Origin: Candidatus Paraburkholderia kirkii
Lineage (GTDB): Bacteria > Pseudomonadota > Gammaproteobacteria > Burkholderiales > Burkholderiaceae
Direction: 5' to 3'
DNA: 64,000 bases
Assembly: GCA_001189345.1 (NCBI GenBank)
Contig: LFKV01000009.1
Location: 1 to 64,000 of the forward strand
Part shown: in pieces, positions 20,668-29,089 of the stretch
Numbering within the stretch: the stretch's first letter is position 1
Layout: each line of letters opens with the position of its first letter
Program-made: the position numbers and the translations under genes
The notes under the pieces: generated by a model
The model's input: the letters and a program-made list of their open reading frames with translations, nothing else
The model's database searches: none
What the model was told of the DNA's origin: nothing

Positions 20668-21366
20668 ATGACCAATGTCGATCCCCACGAACTGCAGAAA
20701 TTCAGCGAGCTAGCGCATCGCTGGTGGAACCCGAACGCCGAGTTCAAGCCGTTGCACGAGCTGAATCCGGTGCGGCTCGACTGGATCGATGCGCACGCTC
20801 ACCTGATGAGCAAGCGGGTTCTGGACATCGGCTGCGGCGGCGGCATTCTCTCCGAGTCGATGGCGACGCGCGGCGCGAACGTGAAAGGCATCGACCTGTC
20901 GTCGAGTGCCCTCGGCGTGGCCGACCTGCACAGTCTCGAAAGCGGCGTCGAGGTCGCGTACAAGGAGATTTCGGCGGAAGCCCTTGCGGCGCGCGAGCCC
21001 GGCTCGTACGACGTCGTCACCTGCATGGAAATGCTCGAGCACGTGCCGAACCCCGCTGGCACGGTTGCCGCATGCGCCGCGCTCGTGAAGCCGGGCGGCT
21101 GGGTGTTTTTCTCCACGCTGAACCGCAACCCGAAGGCGTATGTGTTCGCGGTCATCGGCGCGGAATACATCGCGCGCATGCTGCCGCGCGGGACCCACGA
21201 TTACGCGCGCTTCATCAAGCCGTCCGAGCTCGCGGCGTTCGCGCGCGCGGCATCGCTCCTGCCCGTGGATATCAAGGGCATCACGTACCGGCCGATCTCG
21301 AAGCACTTCGGACTGTCGAACGACACGAGCATCAACTACATGATGGCTTGCCGCCGCGAAGCCTGA
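20668..21366 (+). CDS. ubiG: Ubiquinone biosynthesis O-methyltransferase
   Basis: The 232-residue SAM-dependent enzyme carries out both O-methylations in ubiquinone synthesis. It shows [20 protein letters not shown] near the N-terminus, SAM motif I in [13 protein letters not shown], and the characteristic [14 protein letters not shown]. The ATG at 20668 begins MTNVDPHEL. It ends 4 bp before the remains of gph, the usual ubiG-gph pair. Confidence 0.95.
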   Translation: MTNVDPHELQKFSELAHRWWNPNAEFKPLHELNPVRLDWIDAHAHLMSKRVLDIGCGGGILSESMATRGANVKGIDLSSSALGVADLHSLESGVEVAYKEISAEALAAREPGSYDVVTCMEMLEHVPNPAGTVAACAALVKPGGWVFFSTLNRNPKAYVFAVIGAEYIARMLPRGTHDYARFIKPSELAAFARAASLLPVDIKGITYRPISKHFGLSNDTSINYMMACRREA

Positions 21367-21370
21367 CGCC

Positions 21371-22142
21371 ATGATCAACGAAGACCCCCTTGTCCACGGG
21401 CATCATCGACACCAAGCCCCTGCCGGAAGATCCGACTCCGCTGCCCTCGCCGAGGGCGACGGTCTCGGGTTGTGCCAGGCCGTGCTGCTCGATCTCGATG
21501 GCACCATTGCCGATACGGCGCCTGATCTCGTCGCCGCGGTGAACAGATGCGGCACGACCGCGGCCTCGAGATGCGGCCGCTCGAAATGCTGCGTCCGTAC
21601 GCGTCGGCGGGTGCGCGCGGCCTGCTCGGCGGCGCGTTCGAGATCGGTCCGGAAAATCATGATTTCGCGGCGATGCGCGACGAATTCCTCGCCCAATTAA
21701 GAGGCGGATCTGTGCATCGAGACGACGCTCTTTCCGGGCATCGCCGAGTTGCTCGATCAACTGGACGCGCGCGGCGTGCGCTGGGGCATCGTCACGAACA
21801 AGGTGACGCGGCTGTCCGAACCGCTCATCGCGCTGCTCGGTCTCGATACGCACGCGGCTGCCTCGTCTGCGGTGACACGACGCCGCACTCGAAGCCGCAT
21901 CCGGCCCCGCTTCTTCACGCAGCGGAGTTGCTGGATGTCGCCCCGGAGCGCATCGTCTATGTCGGCAACGATCTGCACGACGTACAGGCCGGTTTCGCGG
22001 CGTGCATGATCACCGTGGCGGCCGCCTACGGCTATTGCGGCGGCGACATTCCGCCGCACCGCTGGCACGCCAATCCTGGCACGCCAATCATGTCGTGGAT
22101 TCGCCGGAGGAGCTGCAGCAGTTGTTGCGGGACATCGGATGA
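21371..22142 (+). pseudogene. gph: Phosphoglycolate phosphatase, multiply frameshifted
   Basis: This is a HAD-family phosphatase gene broken by about six frame changes. The pieces, in order, are the catalytic CQAVLLDLDGTIADTAPD (about 21473), MRPLEMLRPYASAGARGLL (about 21565), LFPGIAELLDQLDARGVRW (about 21730), VCGDTTPHSKPHPAPLLHA (about 21870) and ERIVYVGNDLHDVQAGFAA. Frame breaks lie near 21470, 21545, 21700 and 21860. A 14-bp tandem duplication breaks it again at 22063-22090. With this many independent lesions, sequencing error alone is unlikely. No functional product is expected. Confidence 0.9.
22063..22090. repeat. 14-bp tandem duplication within the gph remnant
   Basis: The unit TGGCACGCCAATC plus one base is repeated at 22063-22076 and 22077-22090 (last base differs). 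It shifts the reading frame of the gph remnant near its C-terminus. Confidence 0.8.
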
Positions 22143-22212
22143 CGGCGCTATCTTGAAAACGTCGCCGTTCGCCTCATATGGCGTTTCGTGGGATAATCTA
22201 TTTTCTGCTTCG

Positions 22213-22570
22213 GGGGGCGACCTGGTTTCGACAGGGGTGGTGAAGCGGTCAGGACATACCGAGGACCCGTCACCTCGTTAATCAATGGGAAAAACGTAAC
22301 TGCAAACGACGATACGTTCGCACTGGCAGCCTAAGGGCCGCCGTCCTCTCACTAATTCGCTGACGGGTTAGGGTAGCAATACCGCGAGAGGTCATATACG
22401 TCAGATAAGCCTGGGTGGCGTCACGACGCCAAGGTCAAAAATCTAGTGAATCGCCGTAACGCAGCGTGTTCGTCCGCGTCGTTGCGGTTAAATCAAAAGA
22501 CAGAACTAAGTATGTAGAACTGGTCGTAGAGCGCTTCTGGACGCGGGTTCGATTCCCGCCGCCTCCACCA
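22213..22570 (+). ncRNA. ssrA: Transfer-messenger RNA (tmRNA)
   Basis: The 358-nt tmRNA rescues stalled ribosomes with SmpB. The 5' end GGGGGCGACCTGGTTTCGAC pairs over seven bases with the 3' acceptor strand CGCCTCC, which is followed by an encoded CCA. The T arm appears as GGTTCGATTCC. The resume codon GCA at 22302 starts the tag ANDDTFALAA, ended by TAA at 22332. This is the tag known from Burkholderia. The gene is intact, with a terminator shortly downstream. Its 3' end is a frequent integration site for genomic islands, and an accessory remnant follows. Confidence 0.97.
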
Positions 22571-22579
22571 TCTTGAGAC

Positions 22580-22624
22580 AAAAGCCCCGGCGGTTCAATG
22601 ACTTACGCGGGCTTTTGTTTTTTC
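22580..22624 (+). terminator. Rho-independent terminator of ssrA
   Basis: The arms AAAAGCCC and GGGCTTTT form a stem around a 20-bp insert, followed by GTTTTTT. It starts ten bases after the tmRNA CCA. Confidence 0.75.
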
Positions 22625-23224
22625 GCCCATCAATTATGGACGGGTTCGACCTTTGCAGGACGCGGACACTTTCTCGTTGACCGATGCGGCCGCGTTGATT
22701 CCGGGCATCGCTACTAGTCGAACTCGCCCCACCGCGGCTGACGAGGACGTGAGCGTCAATCGGTTCTGCCTTTTCGTGTCGGCGTTCGGCTATACCTTTA
22801 TCTTCGTGTTCGCCCTTGCCACGAACATGATTTGGGCGATCGCAGGATTTAAACGAGCTAACGGCGCTTCGTCGCGTGCACGGATACATTACATTGTTAC
22901 TCGCTCGCCGCTGTATGGCGTTGATTAGGTAGCAAGAAGCCCCGCAATCGCGGGGCTTCTTGTATCAGTCGCCGAGAACAGGCTGCGCCCATGCTTCCAG
23001 CGGGGTCGAGGATGACAGGCTGCTAAGCTAAGTCCGTTCCGGTACAACCACGCACCGGACTAAACAGAATACGACGGAAACCCCGCAACCGCAATTTTAC
23101 GATGCCGTCAAAATTCGTTGATTTTGGCTTGTCTGCGCCTATGTCCTGTTGCGTGTCGTCGCTGCCTTCGTATGCTGACTCTTTCACCGATCCGGTGAGG
23201 ATTCCCATTCAGGAGCAGATATAC
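22625..23224. other. Accessory-region spacer, no confident gene
   Basis: About 600 bp lie between the tmRNA terminator and the PAAR remnant. One plus-strand frame (22653-22928, 91 codons, alternative starts only) would encode a single hydrophobic segment (CLFVSAFGYTFIFVFALATN), but it lacks an ATG or a clear ribosome site. It may be a fragment of a small membrane protein. I see no integrase gene and no second copy of the tmRNA 3' end. Confidence 0.3.
22933..22962. terminator. Perfect 13-bp inverted repeat, probable terminator
   Basis: The arms CAAGAAGCCCCGC and GCGGGGCTTCTTG are perfectly complementary around an AATC loop. No long T run follows. It could act on either strand, and may mark the end of a lost gene upstream. 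Confidence 0.6.
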
Positions 23225-24340
23225 ATGCCAAAAAGCAAGCATAACGAAGCAAATAGCGGAGGCTGTCTACTGTCTATGATGCGTTGGATTGCCGTCGTTG
23301 GAGACAAGTTCGATAACGACGGAGAGGTTTGCTCTTACGAGGGATCGCGTTTTCTCGTTCACGGGCATCAAGCCGCTCTAATAGGTGGCGGCTTATTGTC
23401 CGGTCTGCAAGACTACCGGGTACATCGCCAAGGATGGCGGGCCGCGTCGTATGAGTTTCTTCATTAGCGAGATTGCGGCGTATGACGATGTGGTCGTGTG
23501 CGATTGCTCAGAACATCCGCGAATCTTTGCCAAACTCGCGGGAGAAGCTTGGTATGACGACACGGCCGAAAGTCTTGGCGTCATCGGCTCGCGTGCTGAA
23601 GCGAACGGGGCAATCGAAGAGGCTACCAGGCACAGTCAAAGTGAAGCCACGCATACAAACTGGTTCTACGTGCAGGACAGCGTTACCGGCGAGCCGCTGC
23701 GTAGTCAAAATTTCGTCGCTCACGTAGCCGGAATTGAAAAATCCGGCAGAACGGACGCGAATGGCTACGCAAAGATTGAAACAGACGGGGAGCGTGCTAT
23801 CGATATGCACGTCGTTTTCTCTTCACCCAAACGCGAACTAAATCCGGAGAGATGGAGTAAGCATATCGCCGCAGATTACCACATTGAACATTGGACATCG
23901 ACTCGTTCAGCGGCGGGAGGGAGCAAAGATAGCGCGATATCTATCTCTGTGAATAATCGAGCCGCAACTCGTCAGGCGATTATCAATGCGCTCTTCAGAA
24001 ACGGCTACAAACTGATCGAGCGATCGGAATGGCATGCCAAACCTCCAAGGGATATCTTGCGAGAGAGTCATTGGGATTACCGAGATATTGTTTTGCATCA
24101 CGCTGGCCGTAGCTATTCCTGTGGCGCGCAAATGCAACGTGTGCAAGCTGAGGACATGGGTAGAAGTCCGCCCTTCGACGATGCAGGCTACCACTACGCT
24201 ATTTCATGCCAAGGTGAAATCTATGAGGGTCGTGATATTAGGTTTTACCGGGGAACACGTTGCTGGCGACAACACGGGTAAGATTGGAATAGTTTTTCTT
24301 GCGGACCTCGTGCAAGCTGGTGAGGTGTATCAGGAGGAAT
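23225..24340 (+). pseudogene. T6SS PAAR-domain peptidoglycan amidase effector, frameshifted and truncated by IS3
   Basis: An AGGAG site precedes the ATG at 23225. Part one is a PAAR-type spike domain (MMRWIAVVGDKFDNDGEV, then HGHQAALIGG, YCPVCKTTGYIAKDGGPRRM and VVVCDCSEHPRIFAKLAGEA). A two-base loss near 23388 breaks its frame. Part two is a beta-rich linker (VQDSVTGEPLRSQNFVAHV). Part three resembles a PGRP/amidase_2 domain: LIERSEWHAKPPRD, IVLHHAG with the first zinc His, DDAGYHYAISCQGEIYEGRD. A second frameshift near 24250 shifts to EHVAGDNTGKIGIVFLADLV. The sequence then ends at the IS3 copy, which removed the C-terminal zinc ligands and any immunity gene. The domain calls are from motif recognition. 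Confidence 0.7.
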
Positions 24341-24377
24341 TGGACTTGCTCCCGCATAACCGGACAGCCGGTCCCGC

Positions 24378-25193
24378 TTAGGTTGGAGGATTTGCTTGCC
24401 GACGAAACTCGCGCGGCGAGCGGTATTTAAGGGCGCTATGCGGGTGTGACTCGTTATCGTGGTCGAACGCGATGGCCAGATTTTGCAGCGCCGTCCTGGC
24501 GTCGGGTTTCGGCATCCACGAAACGTAATCACGCTTCATCGTTTTAACGAAGCTCTCGGCCATCCCGTTGCTTTGCGGACTTCTGACGGGTGTCGTTACT
24601 GGCTTCAGTCCGATTTTTCGAGAGAACTTCAATGTGTCATCGGCAATGTAGCAGGAACCATCGCCGCTTAACCACTCGACTTCCCTGTCGGCCTTCAACG
24701 CGCCGGTGAAGCGGTTCTCGACGGCTTGAAGCATGACGTCACGCACCATATCGCCAGTGTAACCGCCTGTGCTCGCGGCCCAACTCATGGCTTCGCGGTC
24801 GCAACAGTCGAGTGCGAAGACGACACGCAATGGGACACCGGCATCGCAGCGGAATTCGAAGCCATCCGAGCACCAGCGCATGTTGCTGCTATCCACCGCG
24901 ACCTTGCCGTCATGCCGACGCGTAGACGAGGCGTGCCGAGGGCGATGTTCAAGCAGCAGGCCGTGGCGACGCATCACGCGATACACGCGCTTTGCATTTA
25001 CTCGCGGTTGAGCCAGCATGTCCCGGCTTCGCCTCAGCAACGCCCAAGCACCTCGGTATCCATACGTCGGCGCGTCGCCTAACAACTCATGAAGTTCGGC
25101 GACAAGCGCCGTGTCGTCGAGCACGGGCATCTTGCGCCGGTCGACCCAGTCAGCCGGCCGCTTCGACTTGACTGCGAGATTCGAGCGCGACAC
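24378..25193 (-). pseudogene. IS3-family transposase OrfB (copy 2), catalytic Asp lost
   Basis: The 271-residue OrfB is nearly identical to copies 1 and 3 but without the seven-residue duplication. The second catalytic motif reads WLSGDGSCY instead of WLSDNGSCY, so the second acidic residue of the DDE triad is replaced by Gly. With the OrfA truncation as well, this copy should be unable to transpose itself. Confidence 0.8.
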
Positions 25194-25202
25194 CCCCAGG
25201 AC

Positions 25203-25388
25203 TTATAGGCTCCCGTCCTGATAGAGCTTGCGCCAGCCGAAGACTTGGTTGGCATTCACTTGATGTCGGCGAGCGACGCCAGAGACCGTTGCACCGGGCT
25301 CGAAAGTCTCGCGAACTATCGCTAGTTTCTCTTCAATCGAACGCCGGCGGCGCTGCTCCGGCTGGGTCAGAACTTCTAGAGGTTCCAC
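25203..25388 (-). pseudogene. IS3-family OrfA fragment (copy 2)
   Basis: The HTH part of OrfA is present ([20 protein letters not shown], then [17 protein letters not shown]), ending at the same deletion-made TAA as copy 1. An extra T in the leader (ATGTTTTAAG versus ATGTTTAAG in copy 3) also breaks the frame from the upstream ATG. Confidence 0.7.
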
Positions 25389-25598
25389 GTTGTGACTAGG
25401 CTTAAAACATAGGCAGAAGACTACCTCAAAATTTAAGCGTCACCGCATGTCCGGCTTTTGCGGGGGCCGGCCCATTTGCCGAGACTTGTATCCATCGCAA
25501 TGCAGCGCCGCGCGATTTTAGCAACGCCCGGCATTCATGTCCTCGAACGCGGCGTCATCTGAAAAACGCCGACGAACCCGCATCACGAAGCCGCACTC

Positions 25599-26288
25599 AT
25601 GAACGAAACCATCGCAGACGTCAGGATCCCCGATAGCCGGATGACGCGCGAAGCCACGCAACTCGTGCGCGACACCGAGCCCGACCTGCTCTACTACCAC
25701 TCGCGCCGCGTGTTTCTGTTCGGCGCGCTGACGGGCGAGCGCAAGCAGTTGAAGTACGACGCGGAGCTGCTGTATATCAGCGCGATGTTCCACGACATGG
25801 GTCTCACTGAAGCGTACAGTAGCCCGCACGACCGCTTCGAAGTGGATGGCGTGAACGCGGCGCGCGACTTCCTGCGCCGGCACGGCGTCGGCGAATACGA
25901 CATCGAGCAGGTGTGGGACGCGATCGCCCTGCATACGACGCCCGGCATTCCGCAGCACAAAAAACCGGTGGTCGCGCTCGTCACGGCGGGCGTGGAAATG
26001 GACGTGCTCGGCCTCGCCTACGACGCGTTCAGCGTGGACCAGCGGCGCCTCGTCGTCGCGGCGCATCCGCGTGAAGCGAACTTCAAGGAAGGCATCATCG
26101 ATGCGTTCGCCCAGGGCACCATCAAAAAGCCCGAATCGACCTTCGGCAACGTCAAGGCGGACGTGCTCGCGCTGAAGGACCCGACGTACAGGCGTCTGAA
26201 CTTCTGCAGCATCACCCTCGGCTCGGCGTGGAACGATCAGGCACACGACCATTCGACGTGCCGCGATCCGGCGCATCGTCACGCATGA
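25599..26288 (+). CDS. HD-domain phosphohydrolase-like protein
   Basis: This is a 229-residue cytoplasmic protein of the HD superfamily, similar to the cyanamide-hydratase-like HD group. Metal-binding motifs are visible as YYHSRRVFLFGAL (first His), MFHDMGLTE (the HD pair) and WDAIALHTTPGIP. Substrate and role are unknown. The C-terminus is His-rich (HDHSTCRDPAHRHA). It stands alone between an IS3 copy and the convergent reductase gene. Confidence 0.8.
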   Translation: MNETIADVRIPDSRMTREATQLVRDTEPDLLYYHSRRVFLFGALTGERKQLKYDAELLYISAMFHDMGLTEAYSSPHDRFEVDGVNAARDFLRRHGVGEYDIEQVWDAIALHTTPGIPQHKKPVVALVTAGVEMDVLGLAYDAFSVDQRRLVVAAHPREANFKEGIIDAFAQGTIKKPESTFGNVKADVLALKDPTYRRLNFCSITLGSAWNDQAHDHSTCRDPAHRHA

Positions 26289-26337
26289 TTCAGCGGCAGA
26301 TGCGGCGCGTGGCCGCCAGCGCGATCATGCGCAACGC

Positions 26338-27393
26338 TCACGCGTCGTCGGCCGCGTGCGCGGCGTTCACGCGTTCCGCGAGCTTCGCGTCGTAGCTCGA
26401 ATGCACGTGCACGCGTTTCTTGTCGGGATACGCGTACGCGTAAGCCTTGCGCAGCGCGAGCGAGGCTTCATGAAAGCCGGACAGGATGAGCTTCTGCTTG
26501 TTCGGATAGTTGGCGATATCGCCGACCGCGAAGATGCCCGGCCGCGACGATTCGTAATTCGACGTGTCCACTTCGATGCGTCCGCCGCGCACGTCGAGAT
26601 TCCATGTGGCGATCGGCCCGAGCTCCGAGACGAGGCCATAGAGCGCGACGAGCTTGTCCGCGGCGATCTCGGTCGCGCCTTCGACCTGCTTGACGCGCAC
26701 GGCGCGCAGCGTGCCATCGGGTATGTCGAGCGACTCGATCATGCCGACGACGAAATCCATCTCGCCCGCCTCGACCGCGCGCTTCATCGCGGCGACCGAG
26801 CCGGCGGCCGCCGAGAAGCCGCTGCGCCGATGCACGAGCGTGAGCTTCCTTGCGATGTCTTTCAGCGCGAGCGACCAGTCGAGCGCCGAATCGCCGCCGC
26901 CCGCGACGACGACGTCCTTGTCGGCGAAATCCGCGACGCGCGAAACGCTATAGAAGACGTCCTTGCCTTCGAGCGCGGCTGCTTCGGGCACTTGCAGACG
27001 TTGCGGCACGAAGGCGCCGTTGCCTGCGGCGATCAGGATCGCGGCGGCGTCGAAGGTCATGCCGCGCTCGGTGGTCACGATCCAGCGATGGTCGTCCTCT
27101 CTCCGGGTGACGGACTGGACGCGCTGATCGAGATGAATCGGCACGTCGAAGGGGCGGATCTGCTCGAGCAGGCGATCGACGAGCTCGCGCGCGATGCATG
27201 ACGGGATGGCGGGAATGTCGTAGATCGGCTTGTCGGGATAGAGCTCGATACATTGTCCGCCGATGCGGCCGAGCGTGTCGACGATCTGGCAGGTGAGGCC
27301 GATCACGCCAGCCTCGAATGCGGCGAATAGCCCTACTGGGCCGGCGCCTATGATCAATATACCGGTTCTTATCGCTTCGCTTGGGGAGGGCAT
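26338..27393 (-). CDS. Ferredoxin/flavodoxin-NADP+ reductase, thioredoxin-reductase type
   Basis: This is a roughly 351-residue FAD/NAD(P)H flavoprotein. The FAD-binding motif ILIIGAGPVGLFAAFEAG lies at the N-terminus. GGQCIELYPDKPIYDIP is characteristic of type-2 ferredoxin-NADP reductases, which lack the CxxC of thioredoxin reductases. The NADPH-binding VVVAGGGDSALDW is near the middle, and GIFAVGDIANYP near the C-terminus. The ATG at 27393 (MPSPSEAIRTG) is preferred; an ATG at 27438 would add 15 residues. The gene is intact. Confidence 0.88.
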   Translation of the reverse strand: MPSPSEAIRTGILIIGAGPVGLFAAFEAGVIGLTCQIVDTLGRIGGQCIELYPDKPIYDIPAIPSCIARELVDRLLEQIRPFDVPIHLDQRVQSVTRREDDHRWIVTTERGMTFDAAAILIAAGNGAFVPQRLQVPEAAALEGKDVFYSVSRVADFADKDVVVAGGGDSALDWSLALKDIARKLTLVHRRSGFSAAAGSVAAMKRAVEAGEMDFVVGMIESLDIPDGTLRAVRVKQVEGATEIAADKLVALYGLVSELGPIATWNLDVRGGRIEVDTSNYESSRPGIFAVGDIANYPNKQKLILSGFHEASLALRKAYAYAYPDKKRVHVHSSYDAKLAERVNAAHAADDA

Positions 27394-27439
27394 TTTGTTG
27401 CTTCCGGTTCGTGCGGGATGAGTTTGCGTGGCTTGCACG

Positions 27440-27939
27440 CATTCATCAAGTCACGATACACAATGCTTCTTGCTCGGGCAATTAATGTCCCTTTTTGCTT
27501 AGCGGCGATTTTTTTTGGGGTTCGTTTGTTCGTTCGTGAAACTTGTTTTCTTGTCGGTCTATTAGCACTGCCCCTGTGCGGGGCGGCAGTCACTTTCTTT
27601 GCTGCTGCAAAGAAAGCAGCTTCTCATCCGCCCGCGGTCACACGCAGTTTGGCCACTTTTCTCCTCCTTCGTGGGCTCAGTAGCGAGTGCCCTCATAGGC
27701 CACACCCGGCTTGGACCGCGCACGGTCTGCCGCCCGAAACCCCTTAGCACACTGGTTCAGCACCCAAAAGTTCCGGCACTGCGCTGCGCGTTGCCGCAGG
27801 GTATGCGAGGGAAACCGCCGTTCGGCAGAAGCGGAGAGATGGAGGTGTCAGCAAGAAAGTACGGGCACACCCGATGTCCCCTTCGGCCGCGAAGCCGGCC
27901 GGCGCTCTTTCGTGCTGAACCAGCGTCCCTGGATGACTA
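27440..27939. other. 500-bp non-coding region with an inverted repeat
   Basis: The stretch lies between the reductase gene and the IS630 element. It contains a perfect 10-bp hairpin (CTTTCTTTGC, loop TGCT, GCAAAGAAAG) at 27593-27616. Frames in several phases encode Arg/Pro/Ser-rich, non-conserved peptides. This kind of hairpin-bearing sequence recurs in Burkholderia intergenic regions as far as I recall, but I cannot confirm that here. No gene is supported. Confidence 0.4.
27593..27616. repeat. Perfect 10-bp inverted repeat
   Basis: The arms CTTTCTTTGC and GCAAAGAAAG flank a TGCT loop. It is intergenic, with no T run, so a terminator role is uncertain. Confidence 0.7.
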
Positions 27940-29053
27940 GTGCGCTGCGTCATTGAATTAGCACCCTGTCTGTGTTCAGATACAGGTCATGGGTCAAAAT
28001 GAACCTGACAGATATCGAACGTGAGCAACTGTTGTCGGCGGCGCGCAGCCGAACGGTGCGTGCGGCGGACGTGCGACGCGCAAAGTTGATCCTGATGCTC
28101 GAGGACGGCGAATCGCGCGACAGTATCATGCGCACACTGGGTTGCGATTCGCGCTTCATCGCACGCTGGTCGGGGCGCTTCCTCAGCGAGCGACTAGCCG
28201 GCATGTACGCCCGGCACCGCGGGCGGGCGCCTACGCAGCCACCGGCCAAACTGGAAGCGCGGGTGCTCAAGTGCACCCTCAAGCACAAACCCGCCGACGG
28301 TTCGACACACTGGAGTAGCTACAAGCTCGCAGCAGAACTCGGCGACGTATCGGTCTCGGCCGTGCAGCGCATCTGGCGCAAGCACGGCATCAAGCCGCAG
28401 CAGTTGGAGCGGCACATGGTCTCCAACGACCCGGACTTCGAGACCAAGGCAGCCGACGTGATCGGGCTGTACCTGAACCCGCCGGCGCACGCAGCGGTGT
28501 TCTGCGTGGACGAGAAGACCGCGATCCAGGCACTCGATCGCAAGGACCGTATGCTGCCGCTGTCGCCCGGGCGCGCCGAGAGTCACGGCTTCGAGTACAA
28601 GCGCAACGGCACGCTCAGCCTGTTCGCGGCGTTCAATACTGCCACCGGCGAGGTGCTGGGCAAGACGGTGGCGCGCCACACCAGCGAGCAGTTCGTGGCC
28701 TTCCTGACCGACGTCGTCGCCAGCCAGCCCAAACGCCGGGAAATCCACGCGATCTGCGACAACGTCAGCAGCCATAAGACGCAGCGGGTTGCCGACTTCC
28801 TTGATGCGCAGCGCAACGTGCACCTGCACTTCACGCCGACCTACTCGTCGTGGCTCAACCAGGTGGAGAACTGGTTCTCGCGCATTCAGCGTGAAGTGAT
28901 CGCTCGCGGCATCTTCACTTCGGTGAAGGATTGGGATCGCAAACTGATGCCGATACATCCGCGAACACAACAAGAACCCGAAACCGATCAAGTGGAAATA
29001 TGACGATCCTTCGCGCCGGATTCGACCAGTGCCAATTCAATGACGCAATGGAA
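27940..29053 (+). mobile_element. IS630-family element, copy A
   Basis: This 1114-bp element is flanked by TA on both sides (27938-27939 and 29054-29055), as expected for IS630/Tc1 insertion. The imperfect terminal repeats of about 25 bp share the core TGCGTCATTGAATT. It encodes one transposase. It has the same length as, and appears virtually identical to, copy B at 60701-61814. It inserted in the spacer just downstream of the thiolase remnant. Confidence 0.93.
27999..29003 (+). CDS. IS630-family DDE transposase (copy A), C-terminal frameshift
   Basis: This is a 334-residue transposase with an N-terminal HTH region (SRDSIMRTLGCDSRFIARW). The DDE catalytic residues are in VFCVDEKT, ICDNVSSH and QVENWFSRIQ. 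I chose the ATG at 27999 (MNLTDIERE). After DWDRKLM an extra C near 28951 shifts the frame. The other frame would continue RYIREHNKNPKPIKWKYDDP and stop at the repeat. Both copies share this change, so it predates the duplication and evidently did not prevent transposition in this lineage. Confidence 0.88.
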   Translation: MNLTDIEREQLLSAARSRTVRAADVRRAKLILMLEDGESRDSIMRTLGCDSRFIARWSGRFLSERLAGMYARHRGRAPTQPPAKLEARVLKCTLKHKPADGSTHWSSYKLAAELGDVSVSAVQRIWRKHGIKPQQLERHMVSNDPDFETKAADVIGLYLNPPAHAAVFCVDEKTAIQALDRKDRMLPLSPGRAESHGFEYKRNGTLSLFAAFNTATGEVLGKTVARHTSEQFVAFLTDVVASQPKRREIHAICDNVSSHKTQRVADFLDAQRNVHLHFTPTYSSWLNQVENWFSRIQREVIARGIFTSVKDWDRKLMPIHPRTQQEPETDQVEI

Positions 29054-29089
29054 TAGCAGCCTGTGTACATGACCGAATCTCCATAAGCG

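Larger units (their letters stand above)
24341..25474 (-). mobile_element. IS3-family (IS2-group) element, copy 2, internally deleted
   Basis: The copy is complete from end to end, with the right end (starting TGGACTTGCTCCCGCATAAC) at 24341 and the left end at 25474. Its 1134 bp equal the 1353 bp of copy 3 minus the 199-bp deletion, minus the 21-bp duplication, plus one T. The five bases on the two sides (GGAAT and TTTGC) do not match, so there is no target duplication. That suggests an adjacent deletion or recombination. It ends the PAAR-amidase gene. Confidence 0.93.

Noticed and set aside
22506..22889. A minus-strand frame containing MVEAAGIEPASRS
   Set aside because: This peptide comes from reading the complement of the tmRNA 3' end and is a well-known spurious annotation, not a gene.
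22213..24340. A complete genomic island with an attachment repeat of the ssrA 3' end
   Set aside because: I found no second copy of the tmRNA 3' sequence and no integrase downstream, so island boundaries cannot be supported, although an accessory remnant is present.
27418..27747. Plus-strand frame of 109 codons downstream of the reductase
   Set aside because: It is split by the hairpin repeat, has a hydrophobic stretch only by chance composition, and has no plausible start context.
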